Source of the DNA: Ixodes scapularis | Taxonomy: Eukaryota > Arthropoda > Arachnida > Ixodida > Ixodidae | Assembly (NCBI RefSeq): GCF_016920785.2 | Contig: NW_024609835.1 | Coordinates: 19,945,108 to 20,009,107, forward strand | Direction of reading: 5' to 3' | Length of the DNA: 64,000 bases | Shown: piece after piece, positions 34,599 to 47,911 of the stretch | How the letters are laid out: the number at the start of each line of letters is the position of its first letter | Position numbering within the stretch: position 1 is the stretch's first letter | The notes under the pieces: generated by a model | The model's database searches: none | What the model was told of the DNA's origin: nothing | The model's input: the letters and a program-made list of their open reading frames with translations, nothing else | Made by a program: the position numbers and the translations under genes

Positions 34599-34799
34599 GC
34601 CACTTCGCGGACGATGCACGTATAGGGATAAGTGCTGAAGACAGACGGCGTATGCCGCGTCGAGGGACAGCCGGATGATTCGTGTTATGATAGCAGTCGA
34701 TCCCGCGAAATAACCAGAATAGGCCGGAGCTCTGTCGGCGCGGCGTACGCCATCTCTCGGCAGCACTCATCCCTACGCGAGCATTGTCTGCGAAGTGGC
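34599..34799. mobile_element. Imperfect palindromic element, about 200 bp
   Basis: The left arm GCCACTTCGCGGACGATGC is mirrored at the right by GCATTGTCTGCGAAGTGGC. Identity along the two arms is roughly 80 percent, with shared AGGGAT(A/G)AGTGCTG and GGCGTA(T/C)GCCGCG blocks. The long minus-strand frame that crosses it (245 codons) results from the stop-poor hairpin and neighbouring GC-rich sequence. It lacks TTCACAC ends, so it belongs to a different family from P1 to P5. Confidence 0.6.
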
Positions 34800-37700
34800 G
34801 GCGTGGATCGCTCAGAACAGGTTCCTCTTTTCTTTTTTTTTTTTTTGTTTTCTTTTGAACGAAACAAGTTAACTCCTCGATTTTTTCGCTGTAAGCTTTC
34901 ACCGCCCGCTTGCACCTCTGTAGTACATTGCAGCGCGATACCTTGAAATACCGATTTTTGCGGGCCATCGAAAGTGCCCTAAAAGCGCTAGTTTACATAG
35001 GAGGGTGAGATTTGTCTTGTGGGCCGTTTGCCAACAAACTTTGGCTTTGCTGGCAGCGCTAAGGACACAGGAGACGAAAAAGTAAAACACGTTCGGCTCG
35101 ATACGTTTCAATTGGGCTTGACATTAAGTAAGAAGCTCAATAAATTGTTTTATTGCTTCGTCTGATTGAATGCTATACAGCATCACGTGGAGAACTATGC
35201 CGAACAATAGAATACGTTACAACACTCCTCTTCACGACGAAGATCTTCACCACGACGACCACGTCCACGTAAAAGCAAACTTACAAGGCTTTCATGTTGC
35301 TGAAGTCACTTTACGAAGAGCGTGGCGAGCCTCAGGCGTCTTATTAAGGCTCTTCCACCAAAAAGGTTTAGTCATTATCTGATGAAAACCCACTAATTAG
35401 GAATCAAGAAGCGTTATCGAAAGAGGCCATGTGTTTCTTAAGGTGTCAGTGACTATCCTTCGTTCACCCCTAAGCTGAGAGTGCAGTGGACGCTACGTTC
35501 TTGTTGAGCCGTTAGAACAGTGCAGTGGCGACAACAGACAGTTTCTGTTTACACTGTACTGTTAGAACACGTTCGAACACGAAACGCCGGTGTCCAGAGT
35601 CTGCTGTTGGCGTTCTAAAGTGTTCGTCGAGTGAAATAGATACCATGGCAGATAGCTTTATGTCTATAGTCACTGATCATTCCAACCAGAGCCAGGCCTT
35701 TTGACGTCTCCGCGCGCTCGCGTTTTCTCCTCTTCTTCATTTTTTGCCCGCAAAGATTATAATCGAAATAGAGAAATAAAAATATGCTAACGAGGCCATC
35801 ACCAATCACGCGACACGCGATCAATCTTTGGTGCCAGAGGCGCGCGATTATATTTTCGCGCTTTCGCTAAGCACCGCTTATAGTTAACTGCAATAGTTCT
35901 CATTAACATGTTTGATAAACAGATGAGGTTTTGTATACCCAAAGTTTCTTGAAAGGCGCCTCAAATGAAATCAGATTATTACTTTGAGATGACGCAAGCA
36001 GTCATTGTCTTACATCGAGACAAGACTTCCTGAGTGGTATACTACGTCGCGATGCCCTCAAAAAATAAATTCTTTGACTCGCTTTAAGCAGTTTAGCCAG
36101 CGAGGAAAATGAGTAAGCCAAAAGAGTCAACAGAATAAGCAAAAAGCAAAATTATTACGTGTTTTCTACTTAAACTGCATCATCACTGCAGCCTTATACC
36201 TTTTGCACTTGTCATTGGCTACATCGCTTAAAGGCAGAATAATGATTGGCCTTCCAAGTGCAACGCGGGGTAGCAACAGCAACGTCTGAGAGTGTTGGAC
36301 TGCAGAAATTGATCGCGATACCCTAAGTGCAGCAAAAGCGACGAACTGGCAATCTGGCGATTCGCGTAGCGCTACACTTCTCGTCAAATCAAAGGAAGGG
36401 CCCGTGCGAGCCGTCCCGGACGAAAAAGGCTGCATCTCGATCTGCGCTGCGCTTTGGTCACCCAAGTGGAGCAGTCATTTATGACTTTTCCGTCGCTGCA
36501 CTTAAAACCGGTCCGGAGGCTTTTACGACGGCTTCGCGTATAGGATATTACTCTTCCTGCCATAGCTTCTGCAGTGGAACACCACCCGAATCGGCGCAAG
36601 TACTGTGATACGCTGTGAGTTCTGTTACTTTTTTTATGTGTGTTCTTTTTTTGTTCGGCGCTTTTTCTTCCACTCGACCTGCGTAGAGTGGCCGCGTGAT
36701 CCGTGACCTCGCCATCCGTGTACCGTGGAGACGATTCCGACCGTTAGAAGGCAGGGCCGAAAGGCTTCGGGACATTGTGCTTCGTCGACACAGTGGCCAT
36801 GGGAGGGAGTGTTGGCACTCGGGTCGTCGTCACGTCGCTGATTGCCCTGCGGGATTATGTCCTCCGCTCACTCTGCCGGAGCGAACGACTTTTTTGGGGT
36901 CGGCGATGCGAAGAAACTGTCGCAACACACAGGATATATCTTGACTGTCTCTAGACTCGGCTTTACGGCATGAAACTGGAAACAATAAACAATGCGGAAG
37001 CATGTGTAACGTATCATATCACGTGAGGCGTTCCTTGTAACTTGTTATTCTTGTTATTTCTTCGGGAACAAAAGTAACATTTCGGTGATTTTATGCTCAC
37101 AGGAAGGAGCATCGTCTTTACTTAATTTTTTTTTTCACCAAACAACGAGCAAAGTGATTGTTTTTATTTTGTCTTTACGAAGAATGCGTATCGCTCGTCT
37201 CTTGTTCTGGTTTCTCTTGTGGTCCTGATTCTTTGTGAGCTTTTGTTTCTTCTCACAATGAATCTGTACTAACCGGCCCAGTTTTTAAATCCTCTACGAC
37301 ACCAGATTCTTCCTCACTCTCAACTTGCGTCGTACCTTCGTCACACCCCAGAAGTTATAAAATCGAAACAATGTCAGGCACCCATAAAGGTAAACACAAT
37401 GCCAACATTTTTTGCTGAATGTGGCGATTCCAACATGTTATTTCTAACGATCACCCTTCGCAAGCTTGTGCAAAAATTGAGGTAGAGTACCTTGTACTGC
37501 TCACACAGTGCTGAGACTTCCGTACGATTATTATATGCTGGGAAAAAAAATACTTGTGCAGTTTACAACTTGGCAGATGGTGGCACCTAGGATTCATTGG
37601 CGCATAAACAATTGACACGTCACGCGAACGGACGGAGATCTTTTGATAAAAGTGCAGTAAAGATAAAGCTGCAACACTTTGAGTTACTCCACTCTTTCTA

Positions 37701-38066
37701 AACTTTTTACATGCATGTTTCCCTGAGGTGCTCTCAAAACAACTTGCTCTCTTGATTCAGATTAGCCATTAAGATGGGCGGCCGGTTGCGCCTCCCAAAA
37801 GGCACGGAATATCATGGAAGAGTGGCGCCACACGTTTGACTATTGAGTCTCTATGAACATTGAAGGATAGTATCGATCGTCCATCCCATTAGATAAGGTG
37901 ATGGAAACGAGACAAACTGTCGATATTCGGAGACATCGTAGTACAGTTTACGCTTGGGGCATGCAAGAGCGTGCTTGGGTCATTGAAGGCTTTCTTTCTT
38001 TAAAAATAATGTAGCAGATATCTTCATCTCCAAAGTTCTCTAGTGCATGAATTGCACTACTTAAGG
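34800..38066. other. Unassigned stretch
   Basis: No recognisable gene. CTTCGTTCACCCCTAAGCTG at 35458-35477 is a second copy of the leading motif of the 6426-6644 repeat. 36160-36950 is GC-richer with short overlapping frames on both strands. Confidence 0.35.
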
Positions 38067-38074
38067 ATATATCG

Positions 38075-39719
38075 CAGATTTGTGCCCGTTACATAATAAA
38101 TTAATATATTAGAATTACAAATTAACGAGCCTAAATGTAATGGTTTACCGTCACTAAGTACTTTCGCTGAGAAGTAACTGATTGCTCCACTCATTACGTT
38201 ACTAATTACTTTCAAGTTATTTTTTGTACACTTACACGAAAACAATACAATCAATTTTGATGTTTTCAAAATGTTCCGAAACACAATTTTTCATTACTCA
38301 TACGACTGTATTAGGGTCCTTGTATAGATAAAATATTGTCTTTAAAGGGATACTACAACGAAATTTCGGCGCTCATTTTTTGGTATATATGTGTTCAAAA
38401 GAGCAGTATCACATGGAACGTACCAATATCTTGTTAAGAAAGTCTCGAAAAGGAATTTGAAACGAATTAAACGATTAGCAAAGAGCCCCTGGTGGATGTC
38501 GCTAACGCCTCGTTTGTAATGCTCGTCTAGGAACCTTGACAGCTAGTGACGGAGGTTGTCTCGTCTCCGGCCACGACGAGAGAAGGGGGAAGGATGAACT
38601 CCCCTCTTCCCGAGAATCCCTTTTGTGTGTCGCAGAAGTCGCTATTGTCCCCCTAGAAGATTATGGAAGATTAACCCGTCACTCAAAATTCGTACAAAAG
38701 CAGCCGCTTCGGTGGCTGGAACGACTAGGCCATCCTCTCGACGTCAGCCTCGCCGTAGCTTTGCTCGTCTTGAGACGACCTACGTCACGATTGCGTTGGA
38801 TGTCACATGCTCTAAGCTGAACATTCTCTGAGCGCTTGCCAGAGTGAGCCGTTTATAACGAAAAATACAGCCACCAGGATCAAAATACAAACGTGCGATT
38901 GTCATTTACGGATATTGTGGATCATATTCAACCTATTTTTGAACACGACGGGAATATTTCAAATTTCGTTGAAGTATCCCTTTAAGAGAAAGAATGTTGG
39001 TGCACTCCGTTCGCCTATAAGCTGGCAAGGCAGCGAGAGCTGCAACCACACCCGTTATCGCACTAGCTTAACGGCGACCGCAAAACATCCCTGGAATTTC
39101 GCACTACCGGTGCGCATTCTCAATAGCAGCCTAATAAGGAGTTTTCGTAGATCATTTTTGACGGCTCGCCACACTCTCCGCAACACGCTACAATACGCGG
39201 AATTCTATAGCAAAAGACATCGGCTCGCAGGCGCAGTTGCGACTTCTTCGTTGCGGAAGGCTTAGCGGAGGGGGAAACACGGTCTACGAAAACTCCCTGT
39301 AAGCAGCGTCTTCCTCCGCTAGGAGATAAAGATGACAACGCCTACTCGGCGTTCTATTTTTGATCTTTGTTATTCGAAAATTTCTATATGCGTTGCACCT
39401 TTTTCTAGTGGTTCTAAAAACCGGTTATACAAAATATCCTGTTTCCTTCTTTGTTATTCTTGTCTTTATGTTTTCTGTTGTGTTGAACTGGTTATCTTTA
39501 TGCTGCTGATTTGCATGCTCATATTCCTCCGATTTTCGTAACATCCTGATATTTAAAAACAAAATTAACAAGTAATGAAAGTAAGACGTTACAAATATTT
39601 TAACGAAAGTGCATTACAAATCACTGCTCAAAAAAGTACCGTAGCAATTAAAAAATTACTTGAAAAAGTAAAGGGTTACAAGTAATCTGTTAATTGTAAC
39701 GGATTACTTCCAATCTCTG
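38075..39719. mobile_element. hAT-like element C, copy 1
   Basis: It starts CAGATTTGTGCCCGTTACAT and ends GTAACGGATTACTTCCAATCTCTG, with AT-rich subterminal ATTACAAATTAC and AAGTAATCTGTTA blocks at both sides. The flanks ATATATCG and ATATTTCC agree at 6 of 8 bases, consistent with an aged 8-bp duplication. It contains the TTAA MITE at 38346-38981. A partial relative without that MITE is at 28366. No transposase is seen. Confidence 0.6.
38346..38981. mobile_element. TTAA-flanked MITE 2, 636 bp
   Basis: The terminal inverted repeats are AGGGATACTACAACGAAATT and AATTTCGTTGAAGTATCCCT, and TTAA flanks both ends (38342-38345 and 38982-38985). The related copy at 28366-28825 shows the site without the insertion and with one TTAA, which confirms the boundaries. 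The AGGG start and TTAA duplication match the style of the MITE at 20747, but the interior differs. It is likely Kolobok-like. No recognised protein. Confidence 0.85.
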
Positions 39720-39871
39720 ATATTTCCACATTCGTTATTCGTATTTATTAACGTGTAGTCTCTGGGGATGAAGGACAACATAATTTTGATAGCTTGTCTC
39801 AACTCTCCTTTGCAAGGTCCCCATACATTGCGGAATGTAGTACCTGCCTGTGGTAACTGAGGAAGAGATCA

Positions 39872-39933
39872 TGACGGCGCAGAGAGGGAGCATCGGGCTG
39901 CGGACCGCTCAGTTCAGAGTTCGATTTCTGGTG
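39872..39933 (+). repeat. tRNA-like SINE head remnant
   Basis: GACGGCGCAG, GAGCATCGGGCTGCGGACC and AGTTCGATTTCTGG follow one another as the D-arm side, an anticodon arm with loop CTGCGGA (a GCG anticodon if real), and a B-box-like T-arm. The D-arm is damaged and the stems do not close well, so it is not a functional tRNA. A tRNA-derived SINE fragment is the best reading. Confidence 0.35.
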
Positions 39934-40616
39934 GAAAATAAGTATATATTGGTATGATTCTGAGGAAGTGTTTGTGTACTTTTTTTTTTCCCTTTTGTTG
40001 CCAGGGTAGCCAAACCTGTCTTGTCAACTTGATTTCTATAGCTAAGGCGCGGACAGACGGATGCACGGGCAGGTTGACGGACACAAATCTGGAACTAGGG
40101 GTTTTGTTATAAGGTCTGCAAGGCTTATAACAAACCTCGCCCTGGCTTACGTTTAAAGCCTTCTAGGCTTTAAAGTTGAGGCACTCAAAAAAAGGCTCTG
40201 AGAGCCTCTTTCGAAAGAAGAAGAAAAGAAAAACACAGCAGGAGATGTGCGGGGGGCACTTCTACATATGGTTCCCGGAAGGCTATTTCCTAGTTCAACC
40301 CGCAAGTAACGACACCCCAGCCCGACGTTCAGACGCTTCTTTCCAGCCCAATCATTTCCTCCGCGGCCCCTTTAGAGCGGCGGGAGAAGGCATTCGCCAC
40401 CTCCGAGCGGCAATCTCAACGGTTTTGTCACGTCGTGTCCAAGCCTCCGAATTGCGCCGACGTTCGTCGTTCTCGAGTGGCACCTCGCGCATGCTAACGT
40501 CGATATCGGTTCTCAGCCTCGTCGTTTTTGGCCTCGGGCTGCCGAGAAAAGGGAGGCCTTGATCATCGATTCACCAGCCCTGCTGCCCACCCGTTTCTTT
40601 TCCGTTAACCAGGTAG

Positions 40617-41030
40617 AGAGCGCAGCTCTTAAGCGCCCGTTTCTGGCTTGAGCGGCGTTGCCGTCGGCGTCGGCGTCGGCGTGACCGCGCGTTGCATTAT
40701 GGGACATTTCCCATAATGACGTCACACAAGACTGACGTGTGACGTCACGAGGGTCTTGAGTGACGTCAGGAGGGTCACTAGGGTTACGAGTGACGTCACG
40801 ATGTCATTCTTAAAGGTCACGACGAAGGTCACGACCTTCACAGTGAAGGTCACGTGAAGGTCGTTACCTTCACGTAAAGCTGCCCAAGGAGGAGAGGAGA
40901 AGGAGGGGAGGAGAAAGGGGGAGGAGGAGAGGAGGAGGAGGAGCATACCCTCCTCTACATACCCTCCCCTGTTCCTCCTCAAGAGCTGCGGTCTAATTTG
41001 GCATTACAGGGAGTTGTAAACGTCTTTCAA
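40617..41030 (+). mobile_element. Family-M repeat, copy 2
   Basis: It begins AGAGCGCAGCTCTTAAGCGC, then GTTGCCGTCGGCGTCGGCGTC, then an array of TGACGTCA, GAGTGACGTCA and GGTCACGA-type units (40715-40870). A purine tract (40888-40942) and CATACCCTCC follow, with CTCAAGAGCTGCG near 40978. The downstream GGCATTACAGGGAGTTGTAA and ACGTCTTTC blocks are shared with copy 3, so the element extends past the second AGAGCTGCG. The class is unknown and no protein is encoded. Confidence 0.6.
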
Positions 41031-44000
41031 TTCTTACGAACTGGTGCGATGGAACCCGTATTAGTCATTTTGTGACAAAAATTAACTTTATTTAGTTACC
41101 TTTTTTATTACCCTAATGTTTAATAGGCGAATTTCGTATATAGGTAGAGAAAATCACCGAATTCTCTATTTTCTTATTTTTTAACACCAAAGATGTAACT
41201 CCTTTCAGTTATTTTGGCCTAGTAGCCACTAATGGTATTCAGTTACTTTTAGAAATCGTAATTGCTTTTACTCGAAACAGACCAGAATGAAGCCTCAGAT
41301 TGTGTTACTCTGTGCAGTACACAAAGTTTCTTTCAAGTTATCTTCCTATGCTATGTCCACCTGGCCGTATAACCTGTCTGCAAAGAAAGCATAAGTTTAG
41401 CTTTCACGGCTTGTTTATAGCATTTCTTCTAAGCTGAAAAAAAATTGTATTAGCAGGAACACCGTGAAGTTGAAAATACTGGTTCTATGTGACAGAGGAC
41501 TCAATCGGCTGCCATTTTCCCATTGAAAGTTTCGTAAAATCACTTATAAATTTTAATAAGATAACGTTTATTTCGGAAACTTTGACATTTGGTCGGGACC
41601 CCTGGCGCTACATTTTGGTTCAAAATCAGCATACAACAATGCGTAATTAATTATTAAAACAAAAAAAGCACTTTAAGATTTTTTTTTCTTTTGAGAGGGT
41701 TTTTCTTTTTGCTATGCTTTAAGCAAAACATTTCTTTGGAAACAGAAGTACGCTTTAAAGAAGTAGTGGCTAGCAGTACCAAATTACTTGCATTTAGAAA
41801 TGAGCTTTTGTCTTGTGCCCGCTTTTCGCTGTTTATGCAGCAAATACGGCACCACGCAGCGTGAAGAGCGTCACTTACGGCGCCTGGGTTATGAATAGTA
41901 AAATCGACAAAGCGCATTTCCACAAAAAACATTTTCTCCCTTTGACTCGGGTGCTGACTGCTGACACCGAAGGTTCGATTGGCTTCACTTTTACCTCCTC
42001 GCTTTCCTTTCTTTTTTTCACTTCTTCTTTCAACTCAATCGATCTTTATTGGCGGTTTTCGTTCTCTTGATTTTCTTGTTTGTAACCTGGTTTTTTTCGT
42101 CTTGTAGTTGCACTGGAGTTCTGTTGATATGGATGGAATTCGAGGTTTCTTTGTATTTAGTCCGCGCAGATCCCCGGTTTATTTTTGTATTTTTTTTTTT
42201 TTTTTGGTCAGTGATGCCTTTGAATGAACGTCGCCTCCTTTATTCCTACGTTCTGGGTTCCAAATCGTCGCTTAGCGAATTCCGCGGCGCTGTTCTTTGT
42301 CCGACAGTAAAATGAGGTTTAAGGCGACGTTAGAATGGCCCGCCGACAAAGCATATGTGTTTTTTTTATAAAGAAATGTATTGGTTCTGACGGCCGGTGC
42401 GGGGCCGTCATTTTTTTATTCTGGTTCTTTTTCTTTTTTTTTTTTTTTTAGTGACAAAACGTGGACACGTACTCCCATTGTCACCGCCGCTAGTGTATTA
42501 ACGCTGCTTCCAGCTTACGCTTGAGCCTTTATGAGGGCGTCTTATTGTTCTATACAACTTAATATTAAGAGGACGAGCGAGATAACTCTTTCCCTAGCAG
42601 CAAAGCCTGCTTTGTTGGCGTCACTATACTAATGGACCCTAATAATGCGGTTCCGCATCGTATTTCGCAGTTGCCCGCTTTTGACTTTTCGGGCGCTATG
42701 CTAATGCAGCTTTCTTTGTTTTCTCTGAAGTTCCCAGAGAGAAGGCGCACTTTGTGATTGTATTTTTTACACGTAGAAGATAGCGTTGGAAAGTTCAGGA
42801 ACTGGGTCCGTACGCCAACGCGCGTGTATAGCGGAACAACGGTAATTCTTATGTTCACTAACCCTTCTTTTCAAAACAGTGGTTTCGTTCATATAGGTCA
42901 CGAGGTCGTTGCCTTGCATGCGAGCACTGTGAGCAATGTAGGCACGCTCTCAATATAGCAATGTCCAATAGCCGTCGGACGGGGCAGTATTGAAAGCACG
43001 CAGGGAGATGAGAAACGCCTTGACACTGCCTTTTTGGGACGATTGTTTTGATTCACAGTATAATGTGACAGATTAATTATACACAAAACCTCAAATACCG
43101 ACACATTATGACGCTCGAGCTACATTCTATAAGCTTCTACAACGTTAGTAATCATCAAGCTGTAATTAAAAAAAAATCCCTTAAAAAATGCGAATTCACG
43201 TTTATGTTTAAAAATAACACGAAAATGTGCCATATGTTGGACTACCAATGGCGTTGCGTGGCTGTCCGTTCAATTGTCGTTTTATTATGATAGGCTTTTG
43301 TCGAGGGGTTGGCTGTAACCAAGTGTAGTCAAGTCTCTTGTTTTCTATTCGTATTACAAGCTACCTTTGGCTTGTATTTCTTTAGCTGTCTAGGTATGGG
43401 ACATAGTGAATTGACTTTTATGTTTAAAGGAGTGTTTGGTTACGTGGTATTGTGCTATGTTGATAGATAAGATTTTTACCTGTAAATTATCCTTTTTTTT
43501 GCATCGCAAGTTACAACATTAGTGAGGCCTCGTCAGGTAAAATTTGTTTACCTTTTGCCCTTCCACCCGTGTCTTAAAAAGTCATAATAAAGGTATTATA
43601 TTCATTATTGTCCATTATCATTATCAGATAATAATATTGCAGATCAAGCTATGCGCACTGCACTGCCACAGCAATGAAAATGTTTTATGAAGCTGAATAA
43701 TCAATATTACCCAAATCTTCAACTTTCGCAATCCCTATATTTCCTAATATACCTTCGCCAAATACGTCGCCGCACGGGTTAGTAGAGGATGAAGCAAGGA
43801 CGAAGCTGGTAGGAGAGGAGAACACAAATATTTCTTAGACGAGCAGTGTTTTCTCCCCTTTGGAGCTTTTCGTTGGAATATGACACAACACTAAAGCGTT
43901 CGATGAAAAAATATATATATATAAATTTTAATATGTCAGGGCTCGTTTAACGTCGTAAATAAAAAAATAAACGAAGAGCAGCGATGGGCTTTTCCTTTTT

Positions 44001-47000
44001 TTTCTTCTTCTTTCTTTTTTACATCTTGACAGAAACAGCCGTAATCCGCGACATATGTTGCTGCACTTTCCTTCAAAGTTTACTTTCGAGTCCTCACCGA
44101 CCAACAAGTTAAAAGGGTTCATTCTGTCCACTTCGGAGCTAATTACATCGTGATTAGTCGAGTGTTTTATTACTGAACCCAGCTTATGAAGCATAATGCG
44201 GACATTAAACGAACGAATATTGAGCCACATCGAAAAACTAGAAACCCGAAACAAATAATCCTAACGGCTATTTTAGTTATAATTATAATGCAATTAAATG
44301 CAACGGTGCAAGCGAGCTGGACTATTTTAGTTAGATGGTGAGATTTGTTTTTTACAATACAGTCGAGTTTTTTTTTTTTTTACGTGATACGTTTCCCCTT
44401 GAGCGCCAACAGATTCCCGCCTTTCCACTCGTTGAGTTTCGGTTTTCGTTACGGTGCTGTGGTGTTCGTAGCGACCAGCGTTAATGTGGAGATAGGAGCG
44501 TAAGCTGCTGGGCGTTCTGGCTCTTTTTAAAAAGGTGTAATGAGAAATCGATTGCGCCGCCTGTGGCTTGCAAGTAACGTCTCCGGGCGGTGATTAAGCT
44601 GATAAGGTGGTAGCCCCTTTCCCATATTTACATTTTTTCTTCCATAAAAAAAAAAAAAAAAATCGTCGCGGCTACAGCGGTTACAATGAAAGCAAGTCCG
44701 GGACGTGTCCTCGGAATTGCCTGTCCCACTTCTCTGTATTATGATCAATTGGGTGCAGTCGGCGAGAACGCCGACGAAGCATCCGAGTTTCATCCGAGTT
44801 ATAGGGACACTGAAGGCAATCCGAGATTGGTGACGATGAATACTTATTGGTTATATACATTCCCATATTCTGAGAAACTATCCGGAAAGAATTCTTAAGT
44901 GCAATATAGGCGGCGCCACTTAACAATAATAGAACGCGGACAGAAATTGGCACGGCGACACAAACTGCGAAACCAAAGATACGAATAGTTATAGACGGTT
45001 TCCAGGAGGCGGAGAAATCTAGTGGTCGTCACAAAAATAAGATAACATATTTCTATCTCTGCCTCCGAAGTTATCGGTGCTCCGGTCCCCGGCCGTAGCA
45101 TTCGCACGGAGGATCGCGGAGATTTCAGCCCCGCGATTGAAGCCGCTGAAGCTGATGTACTTGGGCACTCGGGACATAACCTTTCCCGGGCGCACATTGG
45201 AAACACACGATTTTTTTTTTTTTTTACGTGAATAATATACATTATTTGTTTCTCAGCAAAGAATAATATTTTTGTTTCGTTTTCTTTTTTTTTTTTTCGA
45301 GGGGCTGGTACATTTTAATTTGACGGCTTTTTGTCTTATTTAAAGCGCAAACTTTGCACCAACATTTGCGAGCATTAGTATTCGTTACGTTCATTATATT
45401 TATCCCATCGGTTTTATTTAATCCATCGCTTCTGTTTTTGTCGTCCATCTGTCTGGCCTAATGAGTTTTTCTTGAACTTTAGTCTAAACAGAACATTGTC
45501 GTCCTATGCCGCCTCGTCGCGGACAAATGCCCAAAGACAGAGGATCCCCCAGTCAATAAGTATTTCTTGGGGCTTCATGCTTGGCCTTGAGACGCATGTC
45601 TTTTTTTTTTCATTCCAATACCCACGCGCAAGGGGCAGAGCTCCAAGCTCCGGCTGTCGGAGTGTTCATATACCGTAAGTAAGAACTCCAAAAGTGTTCG
45701 CATATATTTTCATTACAGGTCATTACAGAAAAATCTTTCATTGCAGAAAGATTATTCTTTTTCTTCAAATTTTCGCATGCTGTTTTCTAAACAAAAAAGA
45801 CCGCATCACATTCAAAATTACGTTCACTTCTACGGAGCAAGAGCGTTCTTGCCTGGGGATTCAGGAACTCGCAGCATAAGAAGATTCCCTCAAGTTATTT
45901 CCCCGTACAACCAGCCTGTTTGTGACCATCCTCGTCGCCTTCACAAATAACTGCCTGACAGTTTCTATATCTCGCTCGTTTCAGTGTCAGATGGCAGACG
46001 CTGTGGGAACAAGGACGGACCGACATTTCATTGTGCACATTGCGCGCGGCCTTTTGAGAGTATTGTGAGCTGTAATGTCTTCAATGTACCCTTGTAACTG
46101 ACCGTGTAATTGTCATGTCTGATTGGAAACGCTGATTTGCCCACTGACACATTGGACAACGATGAAGAACGCCGAGTCGACTCATATCAAGTCTCTTCTT
46201 ACGCGCTGATGGTTGTATAAAATCCGCAATGCAACGGAAACATTCATAATTATTATTGCTTTAATCAGCCTAAGCAAAGCAATGCGAAAGCGGCGTCGCA
46301 CACCAACCAACAATAAATATATATATATATATATGTGTGTGTATATATTTGTTTTGTGGCTCATTTCACAGATAGCTCATAGTTGTACAATCACTTCGAT
46401 TTATTAGAAGCATTCGGAGGAAAAGAAACGTTTGGTTCCGAAACGCAATCTTTGCAGGGGCAAGGACGCCATGCCTCCTTCACTAATTGCCGCTACGCAA
46501 AGTGTGATTGCAAATAAAATGTTTTTTTTTTGTGCCTCTTCATTTAATGGAACTGTTGGAATGTGGTTGTGACTGTCATAAGAGTGCTTTGCATGAACAC
46601 AAAGGTGCAGTCATTTTGTGTGTGTCTAAAGTGTAGCCATGACTTATCTCAGTGGCGGAATTGGCCTCCACCCTTATCACTGGAGCCTATCATGCCGATA
46701 GCACTTCTCACTGACTAAACTGATTCGAGAACGCTCGATGACTGGTGTCCCGAACGCGTCGCAGAACAGCCTTCTGAGAGCGCAAGGCGCATCATCGCCG
46801 TGCTGCGGCCGCGAAGAAGCAAGAAGAATTGGCGCCGCCAGTCGCCAATCAGAAAGCGGACGGAGCTGCGCCACTGGAAATCCGATGAGGCCCCCGCGGG
46901 TCGTTAGCCGCGGCGAGGCGAGTCGGCGCCCTCCAGCGCCGCCGACCGCGGCCCGTGTTGTGTGTCCCCAGTGAGGAAGCCATGTCTCACCGCAAATGCA

Positions 47001-47911
47001 CTTATCGCAGACGGCTCCCGTGGCTCCCCTCGCCCCGATTTCTGGTGCCATTGTGAGCGTCGTCAGCTCTCTTCCGCAGCGAGCGAGATCTCCAGCCTGG
47101 AAATGATCTCGAACACTCCCGAGTTGGATGTCGAGGGACGGCGACGATTCGTTTGGCGACCGAGGAAAAAGGGTTGCTGCTCGGAAGGTCAAGACCTGAA
47201 GGACGCCGTTCGGAATTGTGTCCCGGGAAGAGGGTCTATCTTTCCGAGACACTGGAGATTTGCAGCGGGCCGTACGGTGGAGCCATCCGTCGCTTTGAAT
47301 TTTTATTATATCCGCAGCTTGTTCCGTTATTTTAAAGATAGATTGAGCTCGTGTCCGCTGGGCTCGCAATCCGAACCGTACGGTCTACTATAAATCTATA
47401 TTATTAAAATGCGGGTAGATAAAATTATTATTCTTTTTCGAAAAGACAATTACCTCAGTCAGACCTATTTGATCTAACTCGGTTTAATTTCTGCGCTGCG
47501 GCATTGCGGAATGCAAAAAGCTCATGTTTGCTTTTGCAAACATAACGTTTTTGGGGGATGGTTTGACGTCATCGTTGATGGGCGAGCCACGCTGCGCAGG
47601 GTCTTCTGACACTAGGCGGCTACTCTAGGACAGCAACCGTGACGGCGCGTTTGTCAAAGCAGGCAGGAGACTACAGTGGCAGTGGAGACGATAGAAACAA
47701 GAGAGCACCTCTGACGCAGTTGGGTGATTTGAATAAGATGACAAGCAAGGTCAGAATACAGAAACGTAGCCGTTCAAAGACATCCTAAAATAAAGCGGCC
47801 GCCTTTTTTGGCATTTCTTAAAGGCGTTTCATATGCCTATCGGGCCAGTTCGTGCTTCTCCTTTTGCAGGCAGAATAAAAAAAAGCTACTAAAGGACACA
47901 TAGCATGGGTT
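41031..47911. other. Long unassigned stretch
   Basis: No gene is recognised in about 6.9 kb. A 40-bp block with ATAATGCAATTAAATGCAA and GCGAGCTGGAC at about 44288-44324 recurs at about 50261-50300. (TA)n runs occur at 43911-43925 and 46317-46335. 46730-47390 is GC-rich and carries overlapping frames of up to 230 codons (minus) and 143 codons (plus). Neither shows a known domain, and the strand overlap argues that they are composition artefacts, though a first exon or CpG island cannot be ruled out. Confidence 0.35.

Noticed and set aside
34231..34968. 245-codon minus-strand frame
   Set aside because: It overlaps the palindromic element at 34599-34799 and GC-rich sequence with an A/T run. Opposite-strand frames are equally open and nothing resembles a known protein.
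42390..42418. GACGGCC-loop-GGCCGTC hairpin followed by a T-run, like an intrinsic terminator
   Set aside because: All other evidence says this is a eukaryotic genome, so a bacterial-type terminator has no meaning here. T-runs are very common nearby.
46677..47369. 230-codon minus-strand frame
   Set aside because: The region is CpG-rich and open on both strands. The composition is arginine- and alanine-rich as expected from GC bias. It is kept only as unassigned sequence.
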